Assembly (NCBI RefSeq): GCF_017254865.1
Contig: NZ_JAFKCV010000016.1
Location: forward strand, 1 to 64,000
DNA: 64,000 nucleotides
DNA from: Bowmanella dokdonensis
Lineage (GTDB): Bacteria; Pseudomonadota; Gammaproteobacteria; Enterobacterales; Alteromonadaceae
Direction of reading: 5' to 3'
Both the position numbers and the translations under genes were made by a program. How positions within the stretch are numbered: position 1 is the first letter of the stretch; each line of letters begins with the position of its first letter. The notes beneath the pieces were generated by a model, which ran no database searches, was not told the origin of the DNA, and saw nothing but the letters and a program-made list of their open reading frames with translations. Of this stretch, positions 43,447-52,990 are shown piece by piece.

Positions 43447-44916
43447 ATGCGGCTGATGAATAAGCAATCGAATAAAACCATGTTTTTCCTGTCTCTGCTG
43501 CTGGTCATGGTCAGCGGACAAGGCTATGCCCTGAATATGGATGAATCGGCCAGTTACACTTATGCCAGCGATGATGCGCGTATTTACTGGCCTGCTGAGG
43601 ATTTTGGCCAGTGGCTGGCCTTCGCAGAGCACAAACCACTCATTCACTTCAAAGTAGAGGACCGGAACCGGGAGAGGCCCATGCTGCTGAAACTCCCGGA
43701 GTTACATCTCACACAGCGACAACTGTTACTGGCAATGCGTGCCAACAAGCCAAAAGGGGTCAGCCTGTTTTTCAGTAAGGAAGCCCCTGACCTCAAGGCA
43801 CCGACATTGCTTCTTTATACCGATAGCGATGAATACTATGTGCAGGCCGGCATCGACACCTATGTCAAACCTAACCTTCGCAAAGTGCAGGGCACGGCCG
43901 AAACCCTGAGAGTCGGTGAAGGCCGCATTGCTCTCCTGCATTTTTCGCTTCCCGGAAAATTGGCCTTGGAGCAGATCCACCGGGCAGAATTGTTGCTGCA
44001 CCTGAGAGCCGAGCAGGAGGGTGAGAATGAAATAGAACTGTTGCAGCTATCAGTTGGCGAAGAATCCGCCGGAGCACAATCCGGATTGGCCGCAAGCTAC
44101 CCCCAGGATAAATTAATAGGTCAGCACCAGGCCGTTTACTATGCTGAGAATTTCGACTCCCAGAGTTGGATGGACAGCCTTTCAGAGAAACTAGGCACCC
44201 AGGAAAGTACCTGGTCCAACGCTGCCACTCTCAAATACCTGACACATCAGCAGGCCGGTTACTTTCTGCCAAGCGAAGGGCGCAGTGCTGTTGCCCGGTT
44301 CACACCGGACAAAAACCTCGCCCTGAATCTGGATTACTATTTCGCCAAGCACCATGGCAACGAGCCCGAAGAGGCGTATGTCCGTTACTATCTTAAGCTG
44401 GCCGAGGGTGCCGATATCAGCGGGGGTGGCAAACTGCCAGGCTTTGGCGGTACCTATAATAAGGCCGGCTGGGGAGGACGGCCCAACGACGGATATCAGG
44501 GCTGGTCCGCTCGTGGCGCCTTTATGGGAACAATAGACAACCCCCAAAGTCCTTTTCATGGCCATATGCCAATAGGCAGCTACCTTTATGAAGCCATTGA
44601 TGAGCGAAAATATGGCAGGGTGCTCCCCTGGGGTCATCCGTTAGCTGCCCTGGCGCCCGGCCGCTGGGTGTGTATAGAGCAACATTTAAAGCTCAATACC
44701 CCGGGACAGAATGACGGGTTACTGGAGGTCTGGATTGATGGGGTAAAGATCCTCATCAGAGACCAACTGATTTTTCGTCATACCACCGAGCTGAAAATAG
44801 AAAAAATCTGGTTCAATTTCTATTTTGGCGGGGTTGAGAAACCCAAGCGGGCGTTTGATATGTATCTGGATAATATTGTCATTGCATCCCAATACATCGG
44901 GCCGATGCAAAAATAA
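43447..44916 (+). CDS. Secreted polysaccharide-lyase-like protein
   Basis: A 489-residue exported protein; start is Met1 or Met4 (43456), with the signal segment FFLSLLLVMVSGQGYA. The first 200 residues form a beta-rich region with a DNRLRE-like flavour. Residues about 235-489 form a jelly-roll-like domain with GGGKLPGFGG, IGSYLYEA, NTPGQNDGLLEVWIDG and FDMYLDNIVIA. These motifs resemble PL14-type alginate lyase domains and recur in the same order in the large protein at 57292-60744. Its substrate is likely the local exopolysaccharide. It follows the beta-helix gene by 80 bp. Confidence 0.65.
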   Translation: MRLMNKQSNKTMFFLSLLLVMVSGQGYALNMDESASYTYASDDARIYWPAEDFGQWLAFAEHKPLIHFKVEDRNRERPMLLKLPELHLTQRQLLLAMRANKPKGVSLFFSKEAPDLKAPTLLLYTDSDEYYVQAGIDTYVKPNLRKVQGTAETLRVGEGRIALLHFSLPGKLALEQIHRAELLLHLRAEQEGENEIELLQLSVGEESAGAQSGLAASYPQDKLIGQHQAVYYAENFDSQSWMDSLSEKLGTQESTWSNAATLKYLTHQQAGYFLPSEGRSAVARFTPDKNLALNLDYYFAKHHGNEPEEAYVRYYLKLAEGADISGGGKLPGFGGTYNKAGWGGRPNDGYQGWSARGAFMGTIDNPQSPFHGHMPIGSYLYEAIDERKYGRVLPWGHPLAALAPGRWVCIEQHLKLNTPGQNDGLLEVWIDGVKILIRDQLIFRHTTELKIEKIWFNFYFGGVEKPKRAFDMYLDNIVIASQYIGPMQK

Positions 44917-44940
44917 AAGAGGCAGTGCGACGCCAGTTGA

Positions 44941-44974
44941 GCGCGTCTATGCGGATCCACCCGCAAAGACGCGC
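44941..44974. terminator. Strong hairpin between convergent genes
   Basis: GCGCGTCT (44941-44948) pairs with AGACGCGC (44967-44974), and inside TGCGG pairs with CCGCA. One A-A mismatch separates the two stems. It lies between the lyase-like gene and the convergent sugar dehydrogenase gene and has no T-run. Confidence 0.65.
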
Positions 44975-44982
44975 AGCACCGG

Positions 44983-47100
44983 TTAGTGATGATGATGCTT
45001 ATCAGGCAGCGACTGGATATAGATAACCAGATGATCGATCTCCTCTGGCTTGAGGAAGCCCCCCCAGGGTGGCATCATCGGGCTCAGCCCCTCAGCGGCA
45101 CCACCTTTGTCAATCACAGCATGAATCTCTTCGGCAGAGCGTTTGAAGTGAAACATGGGAGACGTCAGATCCGGCAACTCGACTCCCAACATTGATGAAT
45201 CTGGCCCCTTGCCGTCTCCCTTAACGCCATGGCATCTGGCACAGTTAACCGCAAACAGGGCAGCAGTGGCCTCTTCATTGTAATCCTTTGGCACGCTGTC
45301 TTTTTCCTCTTCCGGTTCGACCACATCCGCTTCTTCGGCCCGCACCAGCATCAGCACCTCACCACTGGGATCGGACGCCGCACCAAGGGTGGTGACCAGC
45401 AGTTCACCGCTTGCCAGTTGTACCACAGAGCTGACACCACGTTGCGCATATTGATTGGCCCGGGCTATCAGTTTCACCTCCTCAACCTGGGGTTGGTCGC
45501 CATCCATCACAAATATCTTGGCCGAATAATTATCGGCAAACACATACTTGTCTTTCAAGGAAGGATATTTGTCTCCCCGGTACAGGGCGCCACCGATGAC
45601 CGCCCTGTCATAAGCGCTGTGCTGGTAGGTATAAACCGGTCCCTGCTCAGGCAGGTTCAGTTGTTCCCAGCCTTTGCTTCCGGTTTCGTTCCGCCCTTCC
45701 ACCACAGGAAACTGGTAGTGCTTGCCCTTCTCAACTTTATTCACTTCCTCCCAGATGGTCGAGCCCACATCCCCCAGCCAGAGATCGCCGGTTTGTGGAT
45801 CAAAGGTAAACCTAAACGGGTTGCGTAGCCCCAGCGCCCAGTATTCATTGCGAATTTCCGGATTATCCAGAAAAGGATTGTCATCCGGCACATGAAATCC
45901 CGCCAACTGGCCAAAGCCGAAAGGTGCTGGAGGCGGATTTTTCGCCTGCATATCCACATCCAGGCGTAATATTCCGGCCCGCAATACTTCGGCAGAGGTG
46001 CGTCCTTCTTTGGGGTGTACGCCCTCGCCCAGTCCGATATACAGGTAACCATCCAAACCAAACTCCACAGAGCCACCGTTGTGGAACCCATCGGCAGAGC
46101 GCGGAAGAGACAGTAAAACAAACTCGGAAGCCTTGCGTTCCCCCGGCTCCCCGGAAGCCAAATCAAAGCGGGACAACTTGTTCAATTGTCCTTCTTCGGG
46201 GCGCGTATCGGTATAGTACAGATACATCAGGCGCTTACTCGGGTCCTGACTGAATTGTGGGTGGAACGCCATACCCACTGCGCCATTCTCGACTTCAACC
46301 TCACCGAGTTGATCGCTGATATCCAGCACCAGTTGCTTTTCTCCCCCCTCTGGAAACGGCACTTTGTACACACGGCCAACCCGTTCAAGAATATACAGGC
46401 TGTCGGTCTCTCCCGGCGCCTGCCGAACCAGCACAGGTTGTTCAAACACCAGGCCCGGATACAGATTTTTCAGGCCCCACTCTGATTCGGGTACAGGATT
46501 AAAGAAAATACGAATTTGTGTAATACGGTTAGCTATATCGCGGTCGGCGGTGAAAGCGACCCCCAGTGCCAGAGGCAAGAGGAAATACACCAGAGCCAGC
46601 ACCCCAGGGATACTGGCCAGGCATTTTAATAACGCCCAGATTGGCTGGCCTATGGCAGCGCCTATGGAAGCCCTGTCTCGCCACAGTAGCACCGCTGCCA
46701 TAGCCAGCAGATAAAAGAGCGTGGACAGCAAACCGATAGCAGCAATCAGTTGGGGATCATAATTGATGGTGGTTGCTAAAAAGCTGTACAGCGAGGCAGT
46801 GGTGTATGCAAACAGATAACAGAGATATTCGTTGCCAAAACGTTTGAGTGAACTAAATGCCTGTGACTTAAACAGTAAGTTGCTCAGGAAAATCTGGATA
46901 AGAAACGTCAGGACGAAAATGCTTGTTAGTCTGCCCATATCCGCGACACTGACATAGACCTCGGGCAGGCGCATAACAAACCTGGGAATCAGGTTAACTT
47001 CGCGAGATATCCAGTAGCCAAGTATCGACGCCAGGGCAACAAAACCCAGTTGTGCTAAGGCTACGACTACCTGCTGCCATTTATTGTTTTTCATCACCAA
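44983..47100 (-). CDS. Membrane-anchored PQQ-type sugar dehydrogenase fused to cytochrome c
   Basis: A 705-residue three-part protein. About residues 1-195 hold five hydrophobic helices. About 215-575 form a glucose/sorbosone dehydrogenase-type beta-propeller (GAVGMAFHPQF, DGFHNGGSVEFGLDGYLYIG, WALGLRNPFRF, LWLGDVG). About 605-700 form a cytochrome c with CARCH heme site and a likely axial Met in LSPMMPPW. It would oxidise a sugar in the periplasm and pass electrons to heme c. The native C-terminus is DKHHHH. Cofactor PQQ biosynthesis genes are not in the window. Confidence 0.87.
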   Translation of the reverse strand: MVMKNNKWQQVVVALAQLGFVALASILGYWISREVNLIPRFVMRLPEVYVSVADMGRLTSIFVLTFLIQIFLSNLLFKSQAFSSLKRFGNEYLCYLFAYTTASLYSFLATTINYDPQLIAAIGLLSTLFYLLAMAAVLLWRDRASIGAAIGQPIWALLKCLASIPGVLALVYFLLPLALGVAFTADRDIANRITQIRIFFNPVPESEWGLKNLYPGLVFEQPVLVRQAPGETDSLYILERVGRVYKVPFPEGGEKQLVLDISDQLGEVEVENGAVGMAFHPQFSQDPSKRLMYLYYTDTRPEEGQLNKLSRFDLASGEPGERKASEFVLLSLPRSADGFHNGGSVEFGLDGYLYIGLGEGVHPKEGRTSAEVLRAGILRLDVDMQAKNPPPAPFGFGQLAGFHVPDDNPFLDNPEIRNEYWALGLRNPFRFTFDPQTGDLWLGDVGSTIWEEVNKVEKGKHYQFPVVEGRNETGSKGWEQLNLPEQGPVYTYQHSAYDRAVIGGALYRGDKYPSLKDKYVFADNYSAKIFVMDGDQPQVEEVKLIARANQYAQRGVSSVVQLASGELLVTTLGAASDPSGEVLMLVRAEEADVVEPEEEKDSVPKDYNEEATAALFAVNCARCHGVKGDGKGPDSSMLGVELPDLTSPMFHFKRSAEEIHAVIDKGGAAEGLSPMMPPWGGFLKPEEIDHLVIYIQSLPDKHHHH

Positions 47101-47434
47101 CTTTGTCCCTCATTTGATTGCTTGTTTTCCGTTGCTGGCTGACAGCCGCGAACTTCGCGTTCGAAGTGACTCTCATGACAGTTGACTCCCTATATTGCCA
47201 AGTACCCGTTATCCAATACAAGTGAATCTTACAGCTAGCCATCCAGCGGGGTGACTACCCGACTATGACTTTGGCAACCCCAGATCAGGCGAGGCCAACA
47301 ATCGTGTGACATCAGTGGGCAAAGAAAGATCAACAGAGCAGTTAGTCCCAGAATTGAGCAGATAGCAGATATACAAATACTTTTGCATGCCTTAATCTTG
47401 CCCAGAATTCTTATTGAGTGACAGGCCCAACAGC
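47101..47434. other. Divergent spacer between sugar dehydrogenase and ATP-grasp genes
   Basis: These 334 bp contain no credible gene. A TTGACT-N17-type arrangement and a short CTTCG/CGAAG hairpin near 47156-47169 are visible, but no promoter can be assigned with confidence. Confidence 0.4.
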
Positions 47435-48658
47435 ATGGAAAAAAACTGGCGAAACAAATACCGGGTAATGGTACCGCAAGCGGATGCAATGGGTGCCATT
47501 GCCGCCATCCGTTCCCTGGGGGAGCATGGTTACGACGTTTACGCCGTTTCAGCTAATCCCAACGCCTTAGGGTTGGCTTCCCGTTTTGCCAGTCATGCGG
47601 TGGTCTCACCGGATTATGACGAGCAATACGTCCCCTGGCTCAGAGAGTTTATCGCCAGGGAAAACATCCGGGCCATCGTCCACAGTGAAGGATTCCTGAT
47701 TGCCATTCAGGAACACTATGAGGAGTTTTGCCACCTTATACCCGGTGCGGGCAGCCGCGAGGACGTTTACCGTTGTATGAGCAAGACGGCGACATTTGGC
47801 GATTTTCTCAGCCAGGATCACAGTCCTGCGGTGAAATCACACATTCCCCCCACCCTGGTGATCAAATCAGATGATGAAATAGACTGGCAGGCCATCGGCC
47901 AATGGCCATTACCTTTGTTTATCAAGGGGGATGCTTACTTTGCCAGGACGGGTGACGAGAGTCTGGTCAAGCGGGTGGAAACCCTGGAAGAGGCCAAAAC
48001 CCTGGTCGAGCAACTTCGACCTGAGTATGAAGAGCTGCTGATTCAGGGTTGTGTTAAAGGCGCCAAGGCCACAGTCAACATTCTGGCAATGGACGGAAAG
48101 ATCCTGGCCGAATCCATGGTGATTGCCAGCCACCATAACCCACATACCGGCGGTCTGACCTCACTTCGCAAGAGTTGGTGGCAGGAAGACATGTATCAGG
48201 ACGCGCTGCAACGACTGGCGTTTCTCAACTGGCAGGGAGCTGCCATGGTGGAGTATAGCTGGGACGATACTACACAAAGCTTCAATTTCATTGAATTGAA
48301 TGCCAGGTATTGGGCAGCCCTGAACCTGGACATTCTCGCCGGCATTCATTTCCCCTGTTACCAGATGGACTATTTCTTTGAAAAACTGGCTCCCGAACAA
48401 GCTATCCGCCTTACCCAATCTATCTGCGCCCGTCACGCCCTGCCGGCGGATTTCGGCTATGCCTTGTCGCTGATAAAGGATAAAAACGTCGGCTTGGGGA
48501 AAAAGCTCTATTGTCTGGTGGAGTTCTTCGCGCTGTTTTTGCACCCGGGTATCAAGGCCGACTTGCTCTATCCGGGTGATCGAAAACTCTATTTCATTAA
48601 CCTGGGGCGTTTTTGTAAGGAATTCATCCGTTCAGCGCTAAGCAGGCTGAACCTTTGA
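47435..48658 (+). CDS. ATP-grasp carboxylate ligase-like protein
   Basis: A 407-residue protein from ATG 47435; an upstream TTG at 47414 would add seven residues. An N-terminal Rossmann-like segment (VMVPQADAMGAIAAIRSLGEH) is followed by an ATP-grasp core: LFIKGDAYFARTGD as the ATP-binding lysine strand, ELLIQGCVKGAKATVN, and EYSWDDTTQSFNFIELNARYW carrying the Glu/Asn metal ligands. This resembles carbamoyl-phosphate-synthase-like and PylC-type ligases that activate a carboxylate as acyl phosphate and join it to an amine. The substrate is unknown. It converges on the QueC-like gene. Confidence 0.8.
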   Translation: MEKNWRNKYRVMVPQADAMGAIAAIRSLGEHGYDVYAVSANPNALGLASRFASHAVVSPDYDEQYVPWLREFIARENIRAIVHSEGFLIAIQEHYEEFCHLIPGAGSREDVYRCMSKTATFGDFLSQDHSPAVKSHIPPTLVIKSDDEIDWQAIGQWPLPLFIKGDAYFARTGDESLVKRVETLEEAKTLVEQLRPEYEELLIQGCVKGAKATVNILAMDGKILAESMVIASHHNPHTGGLTSLRKSWWQEDMYQDALQRLAFLNWQGAAMVEYSWDDTTQSFNFIELNARYWAALNLDILAGIHFPCYQMDYFFEKLAPEQAIRLTQSICARHALPADFGYALSLIKDKNVGLGKKLYCLVEFFALFLHPGIKADLLYPGDRKLYFINLGRFCKEFIRSALSRLNL

Positions 48659-48682
48659 TTTCAGGGACCGTCGGCGAAAATC

Positions 48683-49846
48683 CTACCTGATATTGGTCTG
48701 GGTCATGGTGACGCGCCAGCTCACCCATTCTGTACCTCGCCATTTATGTACCAGGCGTTTGAATATTGAGTGAGTCAACAGATTAAACAGCGCCTCCCAA
48801 TGCATGCGAATATTGAACCGCCGTACTTTGTTCTCCAGTGCCGATGCCAGTTCTTCCTGTCCCTGTCGCCTGGCCAGGTAAGCCAGGTCCAGGGCGAACG
48901 GCACTGCGGCATGGCTCTTCACCGCCATACTCTTGGCCTGCTGCAAACTTTGCAGAGGGGGTAAACTGGCGGCATGCATATTCAACAGCTTCAGAGCAAT
49001 CATGGTGCGCATACACTTCGAACATTCCCCGCAGTTGCTGTCCACATGCCGCCAGCAGACCTGCAGGTTGTCCAGCAGCGCCTGGTGGGCAGCCAGGTAC
49101 TCGGTTTTATCGGTTCTGGACACGTCCATGCCGTCATGAATGACCTTCCGTGTGGCATCCCCCCATAAGGGATCGGTGAGCGGATGACTGCCCCAGGGAA
49201 ACAAATCGTCACAGGTGAAACTGGACGGGATATAGGTGGCCGGAAAGCCCAGGATGGCCGCCACCGCTCCCAGTTCAAGGCCATGCTGGAAGTTGTGGGA
49301 TATCTTGCGATTCTCTGCGTACTGGCGGTAATTACCCAGCACATCGATCAGGCGTTTTCCCTGGCTCTGGGCAAAGCGAATCTGACGGTTCAGAAACACC
49401 TCCCACTGCTCTTCCTTATCCCATCCCTCGAAGCCGTTCATCGTTATCAGGTGCGTGATGGCATCAAAGTGCCGGGCCAGGGAATAACTGCCGTCGATGC
49501 CGCCAGAGTAAAAACTGGCCGCACCTGGCGTTGCCACACCGGCTTCCTGAGCCTCGCCCAAGACTTCAACGCGCTTTAAACCGCGATTCCACATGCTGTA
49601 AAGCGGCTGCAATTCTGCCACGGTGTTCTGTATAGATGTGCTGAAAGGCACTGTTTCGTCCAGCACAATATTCCGGCCGGTGGCCATAGCATCCAGCAGA
49701 CAGATACCAATAAAGGCGTCTCCGGGCGTACGCAACGACACCCAGTCCGGGAAGGAGAAAAACACCTCATCACCGTCAACCAGCGCAGAAATGATTCTTC
49801 TGTCGGCTTGTGTGAACTCTCGAAAGTCGCTAATCCGTAATGACAC
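48683..49846 (-). CDS. QueC-like PP-loop (ATP pyrophosphatase) protein with zinc-site cysteines
   Basis: A 387-residue protein. The PP-loop SFYSGGIDGSYSLA near 112 is an ATP-pyrophosphatase signature (SGGxDG/S). Near 275 VCWRHVDSNCGECSKCM gives C-x7-C-G-x-C-x2-C, matching the zinc-binding cysteine arrangement of QueC, which turns a carboxylate into amide and nitrile via adenylation. The rest is not close to housekeeping QueC, and no QueD, QueE or FolE lies nearby. It is the last gene of the minus-strand polysaccharide operon, 39 bp after the ATP-grasp gene. A role in adenylating a carboxylate of a sugar or precursor is possible. Confidence 0.6.
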   Translation of the reverse strand: MSLRISDFREFTQADRRIISALVDGDEVFFSFPDWVSLRTPGDAFIGICLLDAMATGRNIVLDETVPFSTSIQNTVAELQPLYSMWNRGLKRVEVLGEAQEAGVATPGAASFYSGGIDGSYSLARHFDAITHLITMNGFEGWDKEEQWEVFLNRQIRFAQSQGKRLIDVLGNYRQYAENRKISHNFQHGLELGAVAAILGFPATYIPSSFTCDDLFPWGSHPLTDPLWGDATRKVIHDGMDVSRTDKTEYLAAHQALLDNLQVCWRHVDSNCGECSKCMRTMIALKLLNMHAASLPPLQSLQQAKSMAVKSHAAVPFALDLAYLARRQGQEELASALENKVRRFNIRMHWEALFNLLTHSIFKRLVHKWRGTEWVSWRVTMTQTNIR

Positions 49847-49885
49847 ATCAATTTCCTTATGCCGGGTGGATAATCTCTGCGCAGT

Positions 49886-50971
49886 TTAAGCTAATTCGGC
49901 AGCCGCTTGCACCAGCTTTATGGACGGAATATTGGCATGAGCAGCCCCGTCCTTATCCGGTGAGACATTGGTTTCCACCAGCACCGGCCCCTGCTCACTC
50001 AGGGTGATATCCAGGCCGGCGAAGCGGGTATTTGGCAGCTTGGCCAAAACCTCGCAGGCAAACTGGCAGATGGCTGACCATTCCATTAGCTGTACGCCGG
50101 ACAATTGCGCACCGTGATCGGGGTGATGGGTCAATTGTCCCCGATGGGGATTATATTTGGTCAGTCCGGCCTCGGTCACCCCGGTGGCCAGATTGACGGG
50201 GCACATAATTCCCCCTGCGGAGGCATTGTCCACGGCTGCACCCTGCCGTCCCACCCGGAGGTAGGCGCCTATAACTTGTGGCGCTTGCCCCCTGGCCTCC
50301 AACACCCAGAGCCGCAGGGTATTGACGCTGGAGGGGTTGAAGGCGGCAAACTGGGGTGTCTGCTCAATGAAATCTTCGATAATGAATTCACTGACCCCTT
50401 CGGGATCTTTCAGCGTGTCCATAAGAGCAGACACACTGAGTTCTTTGCCACTGACTGTCTCCTGCAAAATCACATGATCGGCTGTTCCCGCTACCAGCAG
50501 GACTTTAATTCCCTGCCCTCCCCAACCTTCAATGGGCTTGACACAAATCTTCTGGCCCTCCAGCCCGGCCAGCAGTTGTTGCAGGGTCTCCTCAGTCTTT
50601 AAGGGGTTACCCTGCCTGTCAATGCCACGTCGGGGGTGGAAATAACCCAGCATTTGTGCGCTGCGTATATGTAAAAAGGCATAGATGGCCTTTTCGGAAA
50701 GCTTGCTCTGAGTCAGCTTCCGGTAGGGCTTGGGATTAAGTGTCTCCAATGCCTGGTAATATTCCCTGGCGGACACATGCAGCCACATTTTTTCAGCGGG
50801 AAAGTCTTTCCTGGCCATACCGGCAACGACGAAGTAACGGGGTCCCAGTTTCGTTTTCAGGCAAAAGCGACAGCAATCCAGCAATACCGATGCAAAGGGT
50901 ACCCCGGCCAGTCTGGCTTCTGTCCTGAGCATGGACAGGGTGGTGCGTAATTTACTGACAATTGATGCCAT
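49886..50971 (-). CDS. Sugar-transfer-associated ATP-grasp protein
   Basis: A 361-residue cytoplasmic enzyme of the ATPgrasp_ST type. ATP contacts are seen in ICVKPIEGWGGQGIKVL, the hinge is near EFIIEDFIEQTP, and FAGLDITLSEQGPVLVETNVSPD carries metal-binding Asp/Glu/Asn. Relatives occur with glycosyltransferases and polysaccharide genes, and are thought to attach carboxylates (amino acids or similar) to sugar amines. It starts two bases before the deacetylase gene's stop on the same strand, so it is coupled to it. Confidence 0.82.
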   Translation of the reverse strand: MASIVSKLRTTLSMLRTEARLAGVPFASVLLDCCRFCLKTKLGPRYFVVAGMARKDFPAEKMWLHVSAREYYQALETLNPKPYRKLTQSKLSEKAIYAFLHIRSAQMLGYFHPRRGIDRQGNPLKTEETLQQLLAGLEGQKICVKPIEGWGGQGIKVLLVAGTADHVILQETVSGKELSVSALMDTLKDPEGVSEFIIEDFIEQTPQFAAFNPSSVNTLRLWVLEARGQAPQVIGAYLRVGRQGAAVDNASAGGIMCPVNLATGVTEAGLTKYNPHRGQLTHHPDHGAQLSGVQLMEWSAICQFACEVLAKLPNTRFAGLDITLSEQGPVLVETNVSPDKDGAAHANIPSIKLVQAAAELA

Positions 50972-50973
50972 AT

Positions 50974-52008
50974 TTATCCCAGCCTCTTCCTGGTACTGCG
51001 CAACAGCGTCATAAAGCCGCTGAGCTCTGCCTCAAACTCCAGATTTGACACTCGGTTTGCATCCATAATGCGCGGCAATTCAAATAATGAGCGGTCACGA
51101 TCGGCCAGTTCATTCTCTGTCGTGGTAGCCGTGTCGATTCCCAACTGCTTCAACAATTCAAACTGACTGGCTGCGTATTCACCGCTGGGGTAACAGAAAT
51201 GCCGGGTCTGCTCTTCCAGGTTCTTTGCTATCCATTGACGGTTTTCCTCCACTTCACGGCGAGCCCGCTCAGGATCCTGTTGAGGGAAGGTATGCCTATG
51301 GGTGTGCAACTCCATGCTGATACCTTGGGTCTGGATCCTTTTCAACGCTTGAATATCCAGGTACATAAACTTGCCGCTGTTCAGCCAGCCCTGGTAATCC
51401 ACTCCCACCTCCAGACAGACCTCCTGCAAGACCTGGCATCGCTGCTCTGCATCGAGGCGCTCCTCCAGCACCGCTATCGATTGCTGCGACAAGGTCGTGC
51501 TGCCCAGGGTTTGGGCTGTCAGGCTGTCCTGGGCAACTTGCAGGCTTCCTCCCCCTTTCCACAGCAGGTACGCCACCGCCACATTGAACACCGGAATTTG
51601 TTTCTGCGCATAGTAAGACGACAGATACAGGGTGGCCGGATAACCGGCCTGATGCAAAGGGTCAGCCATGCCTTGTTCGATCCCGGCCCAACCATCGTCA
51701 ATGGTAATGGTCAGCAGATCCCTGACGTTCCCGGCGCCGGCCAGTTTGGCATGCAGATCATCCAGGCTGACCACCTTGAAACGCCACTTTTTAATAAGCG
51801 CAAGACGCTGCCTGAACAGCCCGCTTTGCATAAACAGGCCCGGCCTGAACTGGTGTTCATCCTCAATGGCGATACCGTGATAACAGAGAATTCTCGCCTT
51901 GTCAGCCGTCATCCGCCTGGCCAGGTGAAAAAGCCCCACCCCCTTGCAGACCCTAAGAAACAGTTGTTTCACACTTCCTCCCTTTAGCATCCGGATCCTC
52001 CCGTTCAA
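50974..52008 (-). CDS. Polysaccharide deacetylase-family protein (first of two)
   Basis: A 344-residue NodB-homology protein (carbohydrate esterase 4). Motif 1 is TITIDDGWAG, with the catalytic and metal Asp pair; motif 2 is ELHTHRHTFPQ with the H-x3-H metal site; HFCYPSGEY is motif 3. It would remove N-acetyl groups from amino sugars. Without a clear signal peptide its location is uncertain. It lies within the operon 2 bp from the ATP-grasp gene and 25 bp from a second deacetylase gene. Confidence 0.88.
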   Translation of the reverse strand: MNGRIRMLKGGSVKQLFLRVCKGVGLFHLARRMTADKARILCYHGIAIEDEHQFRPGLFMQSGLFRQRLALIKKWRFKVVSLDDLHAKLAGAGNVRDLLTITIDDGWAGIEQGMADPLHQAGYPATLYLSSYYAQKQIPVFNVAVAYLLWKGGGSLQVAQDSLTAQTLGSTTLSQQSIAVLEERLDAEQRCQVLQEVCLEVGVDYQGWLNSGKFMYLDIQALKRIQTQGISMELHTHRHTFPQQDPERARREVEENRQWIAKNLEEQTRHFCYPSGEYAASQFELLKQLGIDTATTTENELADRDRSLFELPRIMDANRVSNLEFEAELSGFMTLLRSTRKRLG

Positions 52009-52033
52009 AGGGAAGATATCCCGGTGCAGCCTG

Positions 52034-52990
52034 TTATTGCTGTGCCTTAACCAGATTCTGAATTAACCGGAAATGAAATTTGAGGGGGGTTTTATCCCAG
52101 GGTGTAAAGCGGCGTAGTCGCCAAACCGAAGTCTGCTTATCCGATATCCCCTTTTCAGTGGCCACCGCACTGCTGAATCCCGCCTGTCTGACCAGGGATT
52201 CTGTCAACTGATCGAAGTCTTTATCCGGCACGCCATTGGGATAAGCGAAGTGCTCTATGTCTCTGCCGATCCAGTCAGCCAGTTGCGCCCGACTCTGCCG
52301 GATCTCGTCGGCTTGCTCCTGTTCTGAGCAGATCTTTAAGATTGGATGGTTCACAGTGTGGGCGCCGATAGTCACGCCTTTATCAGACAATTCCCGGATC
52401 TGCTCCGGTGTCATCATCAATGCAGCCTGCTCCTGGATATTATTGTCCCGGTAGAGCTGCGCAATTTGTTCGAGCCGTTGTTCAACCGGCAGATACTTAA
52501 GCTTATTGATCAGACCGTATCCCAGCGCACGGCGACGTTGCCAGTCGCTTAACTGCAGTTTCTCTGCACCAACCTGCAGAGTCAGCCGGTCAGGGTCGCT
52601 GAACAAATACAGCACCCGGTCATTCCACATGTTCTGGCCCTGACTGAAGGCGGTGGCTACATAGACAGTGGCCGGAACCTGATACCTGGCGAGAATGGGC
52701 TGGGCAACCGTAAGATTATTCTTGTATCCGTCATCGAAGGTAATACAGATGGGATTGGCCGGCAGGCACTCATGTTGCAGGCCATCTAAGGCCTGATTCA
52801 GGGACAAAGGCGTGAAATAGCGGCTGACCAACTGCATCTGCCAGTCAAACGTCTCGGCGGTCACTTCCAGGCGGCGCAGTGGGTCAGGCTTTTCCAGCAC
52901 CTGATGGTAGTTGAGGATGCTCAGCTTGCCCCGACCAAGCACCCTGCCAGCTCCGGCCAGCAGCCGGTGAAGCACATTATTCATCTTCAT
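52034..52990 (-). CDS. Polysaccharide deacetylase-family protein (second of two)
   Basis: A 318-residue NodB-homology protein with motif 1 CITFDDGYKNN, motif 2 GAHTVNHPILK (H-x3-H metal site) and motif 3 HFAYPNGVPD. It resembles the other deacetylase in layout but is clearly divergent, so the two probably act on different sugars or positions. Its start overlaps the asparagine-synthetase-like gene by 14 bases, showing translational coupling. Exosortase-A loci often include such deacetylases. Confidence 0.9.
   Translation of the reverse strand: MKMNNVLHRLLAGAGRVLGRGKLSILNYHQVLEKPDPLRRLEVTAETFDWQMQLVSRYFTPLSLNQALDGLQHECLPANPICITFDDGYKNNLTVAQPILARYQVPATVYVATAFSQGQNMWNDRVLYLFSDPDRLTLQVGAEKLQLSDWQRRRALGYGLINKLKYLPVEQRLEQIAQLYRDNNIQEQAALMMTPEQIRELSDKGVTIGAHTVNHPILKICSEQEQADEIRQSRAQLADWIGRDIEHFAYPNGVPDKDFDQLTESLVRQAGFSSAVATEKGISDKQTSVWRLRRFTPWDKTPLKFHFRLIQNLVKAQQ

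Noticed and set aside
44983-45000. C-terminal four-histidine run suggesting an engineered tag
   Set aside because: It ends a natural gene in native context after DK, with no vector sequence; metal-rich natural tails are known.
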